From Actinomycetes bacterium (GTDB lineage: Bacteria; Actinomycetota; Actinomycetes; Actinomycetales; Microbacteriaceae), in contig JAEZHW010000036.1 of the NCBI GenBank assembly GCA_023436775.1, forward strand, positions 21,353 through 85,352: a stretch of 64,000 nucleotides of DNA, read 5' to 3'. Of the stretch, positions 32,968-40,048 are shown in pieces. The stretch's first letter is position 1; each line of letters starts with the position of its first letter. Under the pieces are notes generated by a model. It saw only the letters and a list, made by a program, of their open reading frames with translations. It made no database searches and was not told where the DNA came from. The position numbers and the translations under genes are program-made.

Positions 32968-34907
32968 AGCGCGTCACCCCACTTCAGATTAATGGCATTG
33001 TAGAGCGCTCCCACGTTTTTTACCACCTGGTTGCACCGAAATTCTGAGGGAGAGTGAGGATCGATCGCCAAAAGCCTGGCGACTTCCTGATCACGGGCCT
33101 TCTGGCGCCACACCATTCCCCAGGCCAGCACGAAGCGTTCGGCCCCGGAAAGCCCGTCAATCACTGGCGGCTCCTGTCCGTCCAGGCTCAACAGGTAAGC
33201 CTTCCACGCCATGCTCAGACCGCTGATGTCGGCAATGTTTTCGCCGACGGTGAGCCCGCCATTCACGCGCTGACCGGGGGTTTGCGCCGGCTCCAATTCG
33301 GAGTACTGCGCGATGAGCTGCTGTGCACGCTCATCAAACGCTGCCCGGTCCTCATCGGTCCACCAATCGGTCAATTTGCCATCGCCGTCGTACCGCGAGC
33401 CCTGGTCATCAAAGCCGTGACTGAGCTCGTGGCCGATGACCGCCCCAATCCCGCCATAGTTCGCGGCGGCATCGCGAGCCGCGTCAAAGAACGGCGGCTG
33501 CAGGATTGCGGCCGGGAACACGATCTCGTTGAATACCGGGTTGTAGTAGGCGTTCACCGTTTGGGGGTACATGTGCCACTCGCCGCGGTCGACCGGCTGG
33601 TCCAACTTGGCGAGCTGGCGCCGCGCCTCAAACTTGTACCCCGCCCGAACGCTGGCGAAGAGGTCCCCGTCAACCACCTCCAGCGCCGAGTAGTCGCGCC
33701 AGCGATCCGGGTGACCGATCTTGGGGGTGAACTTGCTGAGCTTTTCGAGCGCGCGCTCCTTCGTCGCCTCGCCGAGCCAGTCCAGGGTGCGAATGCTCTG
33801 CCCGTAGGCCTCGATCAGTCGCTGCACCAGCGCATCGCAGGCCTGCTTTGCCGCGGGCGGGAAGTGACGCGCCACGTACTCGCGACCAATCGCCTCGCCG
33901 AGCAGCGACTCCACCAGCCCGACACCGCGCTTCCAGCGTTCCCGCTGCTGCGGCTGGCCGGTGAGGGTGCGGCCGTAGAAGTCGAAGTTCGCCTCGCTGA
34001 GCGATGGCGACAGATACCCGGCCGAGGCGCGCACCAGGTGCCAGCGATACCAGTCGCGCCAGGCGTCGAGCCGGTCCGCGGACAGCAGCCCTCCCACACC
34101 CGCCAGAAACTCCGGCTGGCGGACCACCACCTCGCCAACCCCGGCCGGAGCGAAGGCTGCGAGCCATTCGTTCAGGTCGGCCTCGCCAGCGAACTGGCTG
34201 GCCGCCTCGGTCCAGGGCATCAAGTTGTAGGCCGCGACCGCGTCGCGAGCGCTCACCGCGTCACGGTGGTGCGCTGCGATCGCGGTTTCCAGTGCCACGA
34301 TGCGCTCAGCCCGCGCCTCGACATCGTCCAGGCCCACCAGGTCGAGCATCCGCGCCACGTGTGCGCGATACTTCGCGCGCACCTCCTCGTGCTGCGGCTG
34401 GTGGTAGTAGGCCTCATCCGGCAGGCCCAGGCCGGCCTGGTGCATCGACATCCGATTCACCTCCGGATTCCCGGGGTCGGCGTCAATCCAGGTCGCGATC
34501 AGCGTGGGACCGAGGTCGAGCTCGGACTGGCCGAGCGCACGCAGCACGTCCGCGACGGTGCTGAAACCGTCGACCGCAGCCAGCAGCGGCTGCAGCGGGC
34601 TCACGCCCAGCGCCTCGGCCCGGGCCTCGTCCATGAAGGAGCGGTAGAGCGAGCGGGCCTTCCGCAGGTCCGCGGCCCCCTCCGCACCGGAGCGGTCATC
34701 CGAGCCGTCACCCTCGAGGATCTCGCGCACCGCGGCGAGCGCATCCTCCTGCAACTGATCGAAGGCCCCGTACCGGGCCCGGTCGACCGGAATCTCGGTG
34801 GCATCCAGCCACGTGCCATTCACGAAGCGATAGAGGTCATCCTGCAGGCGCACGGACGTATCGAACTCAGTGACATCGAAGCCCGAAGGCAGCGTCTGCT
34901 CGGCCAT
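32931..34907 (-). CDS. M13 family metallopeptidase (neprilysin-like)
   Basis: Zinc endopeptidase of 658 residues. Landmarks are NAYYNPVFNEIVFPAAILQPPFF, the zinc motif in VIGHELSHGFDDQG (HExxH near residue 493), NGGLTVGENIADISGL (third zinc ligand Glu) and the C-terminal RVSLW. No signal peptide or membrane helix is seen at the N-terminus, so unlike mammalian neprilysin it is probably cytoplasmic or released by other means, like PepO. The gene starts 6 bases after a TAGGCT element. It overlaps the beta-lactamase-like gene and is probably cotranscribed with it. Confidence 0.94.
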   Translation of the reverse strand: MAEQTLPSGFDVTEFDTSVRLQDDLYRFVNGTWLDATEIPVDRARYGAFDQLQEDALAAVREILEGDGSDDRSGAEGAADLRKARSLYRSFMDEARAEALGVSPLQPLLAAVDGFSTVADVLRALGQSELDLGPTLIATWIDADPGNPEVNRMSMHQAGLGLPDEAYYHQPQHEEVRAKYRAHVARMLDLVGLDDVEARAERIVALETAIAAHHRDAVSARDAVAAYNLMPWTEAASQFAGEADLNEWLAAFAPAGVGEVVVRQPEFLAGVGGLLSADRLDAWRDWYRWHLVRASAGYLSPSLSEANFDFYGRTLTGQPQQRERWKRGVGLVESLLGEAIGREYVARHFPPAAKQACDALVQRLIEAYGQSIRTLDWLGEATKERALEKLSKFTPKIGHPDRWRDYSALEVVDGDLFASVRAGYKFEARRQLAKLDQPVDRGEWHMYPQTVNAYYNPVFNEIVFPAAILQPPFFDAARDAAANYGGIGAVIGHELSHGFDDQGSRYDGDGKLTDWWTDEDRAAFDERAQQLIAQYSELEPAQTPGQRVNGGLTVGENIADISGLSMAWKAYLLSLDGQEPPVIDGLSGAERFVLAWGMVWRQKARDQEVARLLAIDPHSPSEFRCNQVVKNVGALYNAINLKWGDALWMDSNSRVSLW

Positions 34908-34913
34908 AGCGTC

Positions 34914-34919
34914 AGCCTA
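34914..34919 (-). promoter_or_regulatory. -10 element (TAGGCT) for M13 peptidase gene
   Basis: Minus-strand TAGGCT, 6 bases before the ATG at 34907; predicted leaderless. Confidence 0.5.
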
Positions 34920-34973
34920 GTCGACCCTGGCGGTGCCTCAGGTTTACCCCTGATCGCACTGATTTCCGGCAAC

Positions 34974-34979
34974 TAGAAT
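34974..34979 (+). promoter_or_regulatory. -10 element (TAGAAT) for MFS transporter gene
   Basis: TAGAAT ends 6 bases before the ATG at 34986; predicted leaderless. It is close to the bacterial TATAAT consensus. Confidence 0.55.
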
Positions 34980-34985
34980 GCTGGG

Positions 34986-36254
34986 ATGCCCATTATTGAA
35001 CCGCCCGCAACCGCACCCATCCCGTTGCCTACGGTCAAGGCGGATCAGACGGCTGGCAGCCACGGCCTCGGCATGATCCGCATCGGCCTGCTCTATGTCC
35101 TCATGGGCGCCTCGGTGGCGACCGTACTGGCGCGCGTGCCGGCCATGCGTGACGAGTTCCAGCTCGGCACCGACGGCGTCGGCCTGCTGCTGTTCGGCTA
35201 CGGTCTCGGCGCCATGGTGGGTCTGCTCTCGACCCCGGCGCTGCTGGGCCGCATCGGCCTGCGCAAGAGCATCATGCTCGGCATGGCCATTTCGGTCGGC
35301 GGCCTGCTGCTGCTGTGCTTCTCGGCGAGCGTCTGGAACGCCTTCGTCCCGGGCTTTATCGGCTTGATCCTTGCCAATACCGGTATGGGCATCATCGACG
35401 TGTCGATGAACGTGGCTGGTGCCGAGCTCGAACGCATCAAGCAGCGCTCCCTGCTGCCGATTCTGCACGCCGGCTTCAGCCTCGGCGCAGCATTGGGCGC
35501 GTTGGTGGCCACCGGCCTCATCGCCATGCAGGTGCCGATGTTCCCGCACCTGCTCGGCTTCGTGATTCTGCTCGCCATCGTCGGCGGCGGGGCGGTGTAC
35601 GGTTTGCGTTCCAGCAGCGACGCCTCCGGCAACAACGGCGGCGAGGAGGGGCTGCAGAAGGGCAGCATCCGCGCTGCCCTGAGTTGGAAGGTCATCTTCG
35701 TTGCGATCGCGATGCTGGGGTTCAGCTTCGCCGAGGGCAGCGCGGGCGACTGGATGCAGCTCGGTGCCTTGGACGGTCATGGCTTGGACGAGACCACCGC
35801 GGTGGCGTTCTACACCGTGTTCATGTGGACCATGTTCATCGGGCGCGTGGCCGGTGGCCCGGTGGTGGACCGCTTCGGCCGTGCCTTCGCGTTGCAGGTG
35901 AGCGCCGTGGTCGCCTTCGTCGGCATCCTGATGTACATCTTCACCAACGAGCCGTGGACCCTGTTCGTGGCGTCTGCGCTGTGGGGCCTCGGCATCGCGC
36001 TCGGATTCCCGGTGACCATGTCAGTGGCCGGCGACGACCCGAAGCACGCCGCTGCTCGCGTCAGCATCATTTCGATCGCTGGCTACGGCGCGACGTTGTC
36101 GGGCCCGCCGCTGCTGGGTCTGCTCGGGAAAGAAGTCGGGGTGCTTCCCTCGCTGATCGTGCCCGCCGTGCTCGTGGGCATCGCCTTCTTCGCCTCCATC
36201 GCGGCGAAGGAGCAGGCGGCGCCACAGGGCGAGGCTGCCTCGGCCGCTCGCTAG
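34986..36254 (+). CDS. MFS transporter (YbjJ-like)
   Basis: Major facilitator of 422 residues with about 12 membrane helices and a 25-residue polar N-terminus. The first loop contains ARVPAMRDEFQLGTDGVGLLLFGYGLGAM and GRIGLRKSIMLG (the loop 2-3 motif), which resembles YbjJ-type and related sugar- or drug-linked MFS proteins. The substrate cannot be predicted. The nucS gene follows after 10 bases; its -10 element shares the TAG stop of this gene. Confidence 0.87.
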   Translation: MPIIEPPATAPIPLPTVKADQTAGSHGLGMIRIGLLYVLMGASVATVLARVPAMRDEFQLGTDGVGLLLFGYGLGAMVGLLSTPALLGRIGLRKSIMLGMAISVGGLLLLCFSASVWNAFVPGFIGLILANTGMGIIDVSMNVAGAELERIKQRSLLPILHAGFSLGAALGALVATGLIAMQVPMFPHLLGFVILLAIVGGGAVYGLRSSSDASGNNGGEEGLQKGSIRAALSWKVIFVAIAMLGFSFAEGSAGDWMQLGALDGHGLDETTAVAFYTVFMWTMFIGRVAGGPVVDRFGRAFALQVSAVVAFVGILMYIFTNEPWTLFVASALWGLGIALGFPVTMSVAGDDPKHAAARVSIISIAGYGATLSGPPLLGLLGKEVGVLPSLIVPAVLVGIAFFASIAAKEQAAPQGEAASAAR

Positions 36255-36257
36255 GCT
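36252..36257 (+). promoter_or_regulatory. -10 element (TAGGCT) for nucS, overlapping upstream stop codon
   Basis: The TAG stop of the MFS gene forms the first half of TAGGCT, which ends 7 bases before the nucS ATG. Confidence 0.45.
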
Positions 36258-36264
36258 GCATTCC

Positions 36265-36960
36265 ATGCGCGTCGTCATTGCCAAGTGCTCGGTGGACTAT
36301 GCCGGACGGCTGTCCGCGCACCTGCCGCTGGCGACCCGGCTGCTGATCGTGAAAGCGGACGGCAGTGTGCTGATCCACTCGGACGGCGGCAGCTACAAGC
36401 CGTTGAACTGGATGAGCCCGCCGTGCACGCTGAGCGTGCTGGAGCCGGATGCGGATCAGCAAGAACTCGGGGTCACGGAGGTGTGGCGGGTCAGCCACGC
36501 CAAGACCGCGGACTTGCTGGTGGTGAGCCTGCACGAAGTGATGCACGATTCCAATCATGAACTCGGCATCGACCCGGGCTTAGTGAAGGACGGCGTCGAG
36601 GCGGACCTGCAGCGGCTGCTGGCCGAGCAGATCCACCGGCTCGGCGAGGGCTATCGCCTGGTGCGTCGCGAATACTTCACCGCCATTGGCCCGGTCGACA
36701 TCCTGGCCACCGACGCCGAGGGGCGCTCGGTCGCGGTCGAGATTAAGCGCCGCGGTGAGGTGCAGGGTGTGGAACAGCTCACCCGCTACCTCGAGCTGAT
36801 GAATCGTGACCCGCTGCTCGCCCCGGTCACCGGCGTCTTCGCCGCCCAGGAAATCAAGCCGCAGGCGCGCACCCTCGCCGAGGACCGCGGCATCCGCTGC
36901 CTCATCCTCGACTATGACGAGATGCGCGGTGTCGAGCAGAACGACGGCCGCCTGTTCTGA
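36265..36960 (+). CDS. nucS: Mismatch-specific endonuclease NucS (EndoMS)
   Basis: A 231-residue nuclease that takes the place of MutS/MutL mismatch repair in actinobacteria. The N-terminal DNA-binding half has VVIAKCSVDYAGRLSAHLP and HSDGGSYKPLNWMSPP; the C-terminal nuclease half has the PD-(D/E)xK core GPVDILATDAEG followed by VAVEIKRRGEVQGVEQLTRYLE. Many family members end with a beta-clamp binding motif; here the C-terminus ends NDGRLF, which fits a clamp-like QxxLF end only loosely. The DUF167 gene starts on the stop codon (TGATG). Confidence 0.95.
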   Translation: MRVVIAKCSVDYAGRLSAHLPLATRLLIVKADGSVLIHSDGGSYKPLNWMSPPCTLSVLEPDADQQELGVTEVWRVSHAKTADLLVVSLHEVMHDSNHELGIDPGLVKDGVEADLQRLLAEQIHRLGEGYRLVRREYFTAIGPVDILATDAEGRSVAVEIKRRGEVQGVEQLTRYLELMNRDPLLAPVTGVFAAQEIKPQARTLAEDRGIRCLILDYDEMRGVEQNDGRLF

Positions 36961-37229
36961 TGCGCGTCACGATCCGCGTCAAGCCGGGCTCGTCCCGCGA
37001 TACCGTCGGGGGTGAACACGACGGCGCGCTGGTGGTGGCGGTGCGGGCTCGCGCCGTGGATGGCAAGGCAACGAGCGCGGCGCTGAAGTTGCTGGCTGCA
37101 GCGATCGGGGTGCGCGCCAGTGAGGTGAGCCTCGTCACCGGTGCTGCGAGCCGCACGAAGATTGTGGACGTGCCGGCCGAGGCGGCTGATCAGATCGCAG
37201 CGCTCCGGGGCGCTGCGAGCGCGACCTAG
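36960..37229 (+). CDS. DUF167 family protein (YggU-like)
   Basis: An 89-residue protein with the DUF167 pattern: VRVKPGSS-like start (TIRVKPGSSRDTVGGEHDG), VVAVRARAVDGKATSAALKLLA and a SLVTGAASRTKIV segment. The family fold is known but the function is not. Its ATG overlaps the nucS stop by one base, so it is coupled to nucS. Its 3' end overlaps the convergent zinc-ribbon gene by four bases. Confidence 0.92.
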   Translation: MRVTIRVKPGSSRDTVGGEHDGALVVAVRARAVDGKATSAALKLLAAAIGVRASEVSLVTGAASRTKIVDVPAEAADQIAALRGAASAT

Positions 37230-37483
37230 TCCGCGTCCGACCCAGCGGCGGTCGAGGCGGTGCCCACCTCGGGGCAATACAACTGCGTGCGCGGGCCCGA
37301 GCGGTCGATCTCGTGGTCTCGCATCGGCTGACCGCACAGCGGGCAGGGACGCTCAGCGGCGGGCGTCGGCGCCGGCTGGTCGTAGGGGCCCAGCGGCGGC
37401 GGGCCGATCCACGGGAACAGCACGCGGTTGACCTTATTCCAGAGCCCTTTGCCCTGGTACGGGTTCTCCATCTCTGCACCCAT
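37226..37483 (-). CDS. Small zinc-ribbon-like protein divergent from OhrR-like regulator
   Basis: An 85-residue protein. The N-terminus NPYQGKGLWNKVNRVLFPWIGPPPLGPY is followed by a Pro-rich linker and PCPLCGQPMRDHEIDRSGP...LYCP, giving Cys47, Cys50, His57 and Cys70 as a likely metal site or redox cysteines. TGAGGAGG lies about 6 bases before the ATG at 37483. The frame runs open further upstream, but only this start has a ribosome site. Function unknown. It shares a 98-base divergent intergenic region with an OhrR-type regulator that carries a palindromic operator. Confidence 0.78.
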   Translation of the reverse strand: MGAEMENPYQGKGLWNKVNRVLFPWIGPPPLGPYDQPAPTPAAERPCPLCGQPMRDHEIDRSGPRTQLYCPEVGTASTAAGSDAD

Positions 37484-37506
37484 GGTCGCCTCCTCAGGTT
37501 CATTTG

Positions 37507-37518
37507 TTAGTGTACTAA
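37507..37518. promoter_or_regulatory. Probable MarR/OhrR operator (TTAGTGTACTAA)
   Basis: Inverted repeat of TTAGT and ACTAA with a 2-base centre, 24 bases upstream of the zinc-ribbon start and 64 bases upstream of the MarR-family start. MarR-family operators are usually AT-rich palindromes in the divergent gap beside the regulator gene, as here. Confidence 0.55.
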
Positions 37519-37581
37519 GGAATTCTGGATGTCTGATCCGTGCCGGGTCGGACGTCGACCACACCACGACTGCGAGGCGAG

Positions 37582-38013
37582 ATGAGCGAGGACCTGCTGA
37601 AACTGGATCGCCAGGTCTGCTTCGCTCTCTCGATCGCCTCGCGCTCGGTGCTGTCGGTGTACCGGCCACTGCTCGAGCCCCTGGGCCTGACGCACCCGCA
37701 GTACCTGGTGATGCTCGCGCTCTGGGAGCAGTCGCCGCGCAGCGCCGGCGAGCTGGCGACCGTGCTGCGGCACGAGCCGGCCACGCTCACTCCGCTGCTG
37801 CGGCGCCTCGAGGCTGCCGGCTTCGTCACCCGGCGCCGCGACCCGAACGACGAGCGCGTGCTGCTGATCGACCTGACCGAGACCGGCAACGCACTGCGAG
37901 CGCAAGCCGAAGCGATCCCGCCAGCCGTGGTGGAGCGCCTGGGCCTGCCGCTGGCCGAACTCGAGGCCCTGCGCGACGCCCTCACCCGGGTCATCGAGCA
38001 CGCCGCCGACTAG
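37582..38013 (+). CDS. MarR family regulator, OhrR-like with N-terminal sensing cysteine
   Basis: Winged-helix repressor of 143 residues. The N-terminus LDRQVCFALSIASRSVLSVYRPLLEPLGLTHPQYLVML is very close to OhrR proteins, with Cys13 at the position of the peroxide-sensing cysteine. The wing is in RRRDPNDERVLLIDLT. OhrR normally represses an ohr peroxidase gene, but none is adjacent; the divergent gene is the Cys-containing zinc-ribbon protein. GAGGCGAG precedes the ATG at 37582. The HAD gene downstream starts 10 bases after the stop. Confidence 0.9.
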   Translation: MSEDLLKLDRQVCFALSIASRSVLSVYRPLLEPLGLTHPQYLVMLALWEQSPRSAGELATVLRHEPATLTPLLRRLEAAGFVTRRRDPNDERVLLIDLTETGNALRAQAEAIPPAVVERLGLPLAELEALRDALTRVIEHAAD

Positions 38014-38016
38014 GCT
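38011..38016 (+). promoter_or_regulatory. -10 element (TAGGCT) for HAD gene, overlapping upstream stop codon
   Basis: The TAG stop of the MarR-family gene is part of TAGGCT, which ends 7 bases before the ATG at 38024. Confidence 0.45.
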
Positions 38017-38023
38017 GGGGGCA

Positions 38024-38695
38024 ATGTCTCTGCCGCGCTTCTCCCCTGTCCTGTTCGACTTCGACGGCACCCTCGTCGACACCGCCCCCGGGATCGTCAC
38101 CGCCCTGGCGGCAACGCTGGACCACTTCGGTCTGCCCGCCGAGGAGCCGAGCACGCTACGCAACCGCATCGGTCCGCCGCTGCCCGAGATCGTGGCCTCC
38201 CTCACCGGCTTCGTCGACGAGCAACTCACCGAGGCGATCGCCTTCTACCGCGCCCAGCGCGGCGGAGGCCTCGCCGGGATCCAGAACTCCGAGATCTTCC
38301 CCGGGATGCTCGAACTCATCCTCGAGCTGAAAGGCGCAGGCGTGCCGCTGGGGATCGCCACCTCGCGTCCCCAGCACTCGGCCGAGAACGCGCTCAACTA
38401 CTTCGAACTCACCAGCCACTTCACGGCCGTAGTCGGCTCAGATGAGGACGCCGGCCGCAAGACCAAGGGCGACGTGGTCGCCGAGGCGCTGCGCCAACTG
38501 CGGGCCGCCGGTGCTGAGGTGGACCCGGCGCGCACCTTGCTGCTCGGTGACCGAATCCACGACGCCGAAGGTGGCGCGGAGCACGGCATCAACGTGCTGC
38601 TGGTCGACTGGGGATATGGGACCGAGGCGGAGGCAGCCGGTACGCTCGGGTATGCGCGCGGACCGGAGGATGTCCGCAAGGTCCTCTTCGGCTAA
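38024..38695 (+). CDS. HAD family hydrolase (phosphoglycolate phosphatase-like)
   Basis: A 223-residue haloacid dehalogenase superfamily phosphatase. Motif I is FDFDGTLVDTAPGI (nucleophile Asp in DFDGT), motif II is GIATSRPQ, motif III lysine is in DAGRKTKGDVV and motif IV is LLGDRIHDAEGGAEHG. The cap domain lies between motif I and II, as in Gph-type enzymes. The substrate is probably a small phosphate ester. A small ATG-proximal promoter suggests independent, leaderless transcription. Confidence 0.9.
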   Translation: MSLPRFSPVLFDFDGTLVDTAPGIVTALAATLDHFGLPAEEPSTLRNRIGPPLPEIVASLTGFVDEQLTEAIAFYRAQRGGGLAGIQNSEIFPGMLELILELKGAGVPLGIATSRPQHSAENALNYFELTSHFTAVVGSDEDAGRKTKGDVVAEALRQLRAAGAEVDPARTLLLGDRIHDAEGGAEHGINVLLVDWGYGTEAEAAGTLGYARGPEDVRKVLFG

Positions 38696-38704
38696 GGAGC
38701 TGCT

Positions 38705-39994
38705 ATGGACGGTCTCGGGGTTGCCCTGCTCGTCCTGATCATCGCCGTGGGCGTCAGCTTCGGCGTGGCCATCTGGCGAGTGTTTCGTCGCCCGGCGCCG
38801 ATGCAACGTTCGATGGCGGGTGCGCCATTTCGCACCCCGCTGCGCGCGATCGAGCAGCAGGCCAGCCTCGGCCTGGTGGGCGCCGACGACGCGGTGATTG
38901 AAGCCGAGGCGGAACTCGGCTTCGTCTCCGCCCAGTTCGGTGACGCCGAGGGGCGCGAGTTCGCGGCCGTCGTCAAGGACGCTCGCGCCCGCCTCAACCA
39001 GGCCTTCACCCTGCAGCAGCGCCTCAGCAGCGCCGAGGCCCAGTTCTGGAGTGACCACAAGCGTCGCGAGCACGTCAAGCAGATCCTCGGCATCACGAAC
39101 GCCATCCAGGACAGCCTGCTGAAGCAACAGCGGGCCTTCGACGATCTGCGTCGCCGTGAGCGCGGGGCGTCCGCTGCTGCCGAGCAGTTGCGCCGCGACC
39201 TCGACGGCTTGCATGAGCGTTGGCTCAGGATCGGCGCCGAGTTCCGCGACGCGAAGGACCGCTTCGAGGACCCAACGCTGGAACACAGCGGCAGCATTAC
39301 CGCGGCGGGCTCTGAGGCCGGTACCAAGGCGTCCCGGCTCTTGGACGCGGTTCAAGGCCGGCTGATCAAGGACCCAAATGCCTCGGTGGTTCGGGATCTG
39401 GAAGCGGTGGAACGCGAGATGCTGCGCTTCCGCGAGTCGGTGGAGAGCCTCGAGCGGATCGTGCAGCAACTCAACGAGGCCCAGCGCACCCTGCAGTCGC
39501 GACTCCAGGAACTGCCCACCACCATTCGGCCCGCCCTGGAGGGTGCTGCCGCGAAGCGCGCCGGCGGCGACCCCGCCCTCAGTGCCGCCACCGACGCCGC
39601 GCGCGCCGAGCTGGAGCAACTGCTGGTGCGCGCCAGCGGACCCGAGGCCCAGCGCCGCCCGCTGGACACGCTGCGAGAGCTCGACGCCGCTTCCGCCGCG
39701 CTCGAGGCGGCGCTGCGCAACGAACGCAACGAGCAGCAACGCCGAGCCAACGCCGAAGCCGCGCTGGTGGGTGCTCGCCTGATCGCCGAGAGCCAGATCG
39801 GGGTCGCCCGCGATGTCATTCGCCGCGGCGCCGGGGCCGAGGCCCGGGCACGTCTGGTTGAGGCCGAGCGGCAACTGGCCAACGCAGCACTCGAGGCGCA
39901 CCCCGTGGATGCGCTCGATGCCGCTCGACGCGCCACCATGCTGGCCAACGATGCCGAGGCCCTAGCCCGCTACGACCTGCTGGGGCGACGCTAG
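38705..39994 (+). CDS. Membrane-anchored coiled-coil protein of unknown function
   Basis: A 429-residue protein with one N-terminal membrane helix (residues 4-26), then a basic turn (WRVFRRPAP) and about 380 residues that are almost all charged or Ala-rich helix with long coiled-coil stretches. It resembles the helical C-terminal half of actinobacterial TPM-domain proteins, but no TPM domain precedes it. AAGGAG lies 5 bases before the ATG. It is 9 bases downstream of the HAD gene. No enzyme motif was seen, so I assign no function. Confidence 0.75.
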   Translation: MDGLGVALLVLIIAVGVSFGVAIWRVFRRPAPMQRSMAGAPFRTPLRAIEQQASLGLVGADDAVIEAEAELGFVSAQFGDAEGREFAAVVKDARARLNQAFTLQQRLSSAEAQFWSDHKRREHVKQILGITNAIQDSLLKQQRAFDDLRRRERGASAAAEQLRRDLDGLHERWLRIGAEFRDAKDRFEDPTLEHSGSITAAGSEAGTKASRLLDAVQGRLIKDPNASVVRDLEAVEREMLRFRESVESLERIVQQLNEAQRTLQSRLQELPTTIRPALEGAAAKRAGGDPALSAATDAARAELEQLLVRASGPEAQRRPLDTLRELDAASAALEAALRNERNEQQRRANAEAALVGARLIAESQIGVARDVIRRGAGAEARARLVEAERQLANAALEAHPVDALDAARRATMLANDAEALARYDLLGRR

Positions 39995-40001
39995 CGATGC
40001 A

Positions 40002-40037
40002 GCAGCGGCCTGACCCCCGTGAGGGCCAGGCCGCTGC
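40002..40037. terminator. Bidirectional terminator hairpin
   Basis: A perfect 11-base stem (GCAGCGGCCTG) with a 14-base loop in the 54-base gap between convergent genes. There is no long T tract, as is usual in high-GC actinobacteria. Confidence 0.75.
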
Positions 40038-40048
40038 GCTGCGACGGG

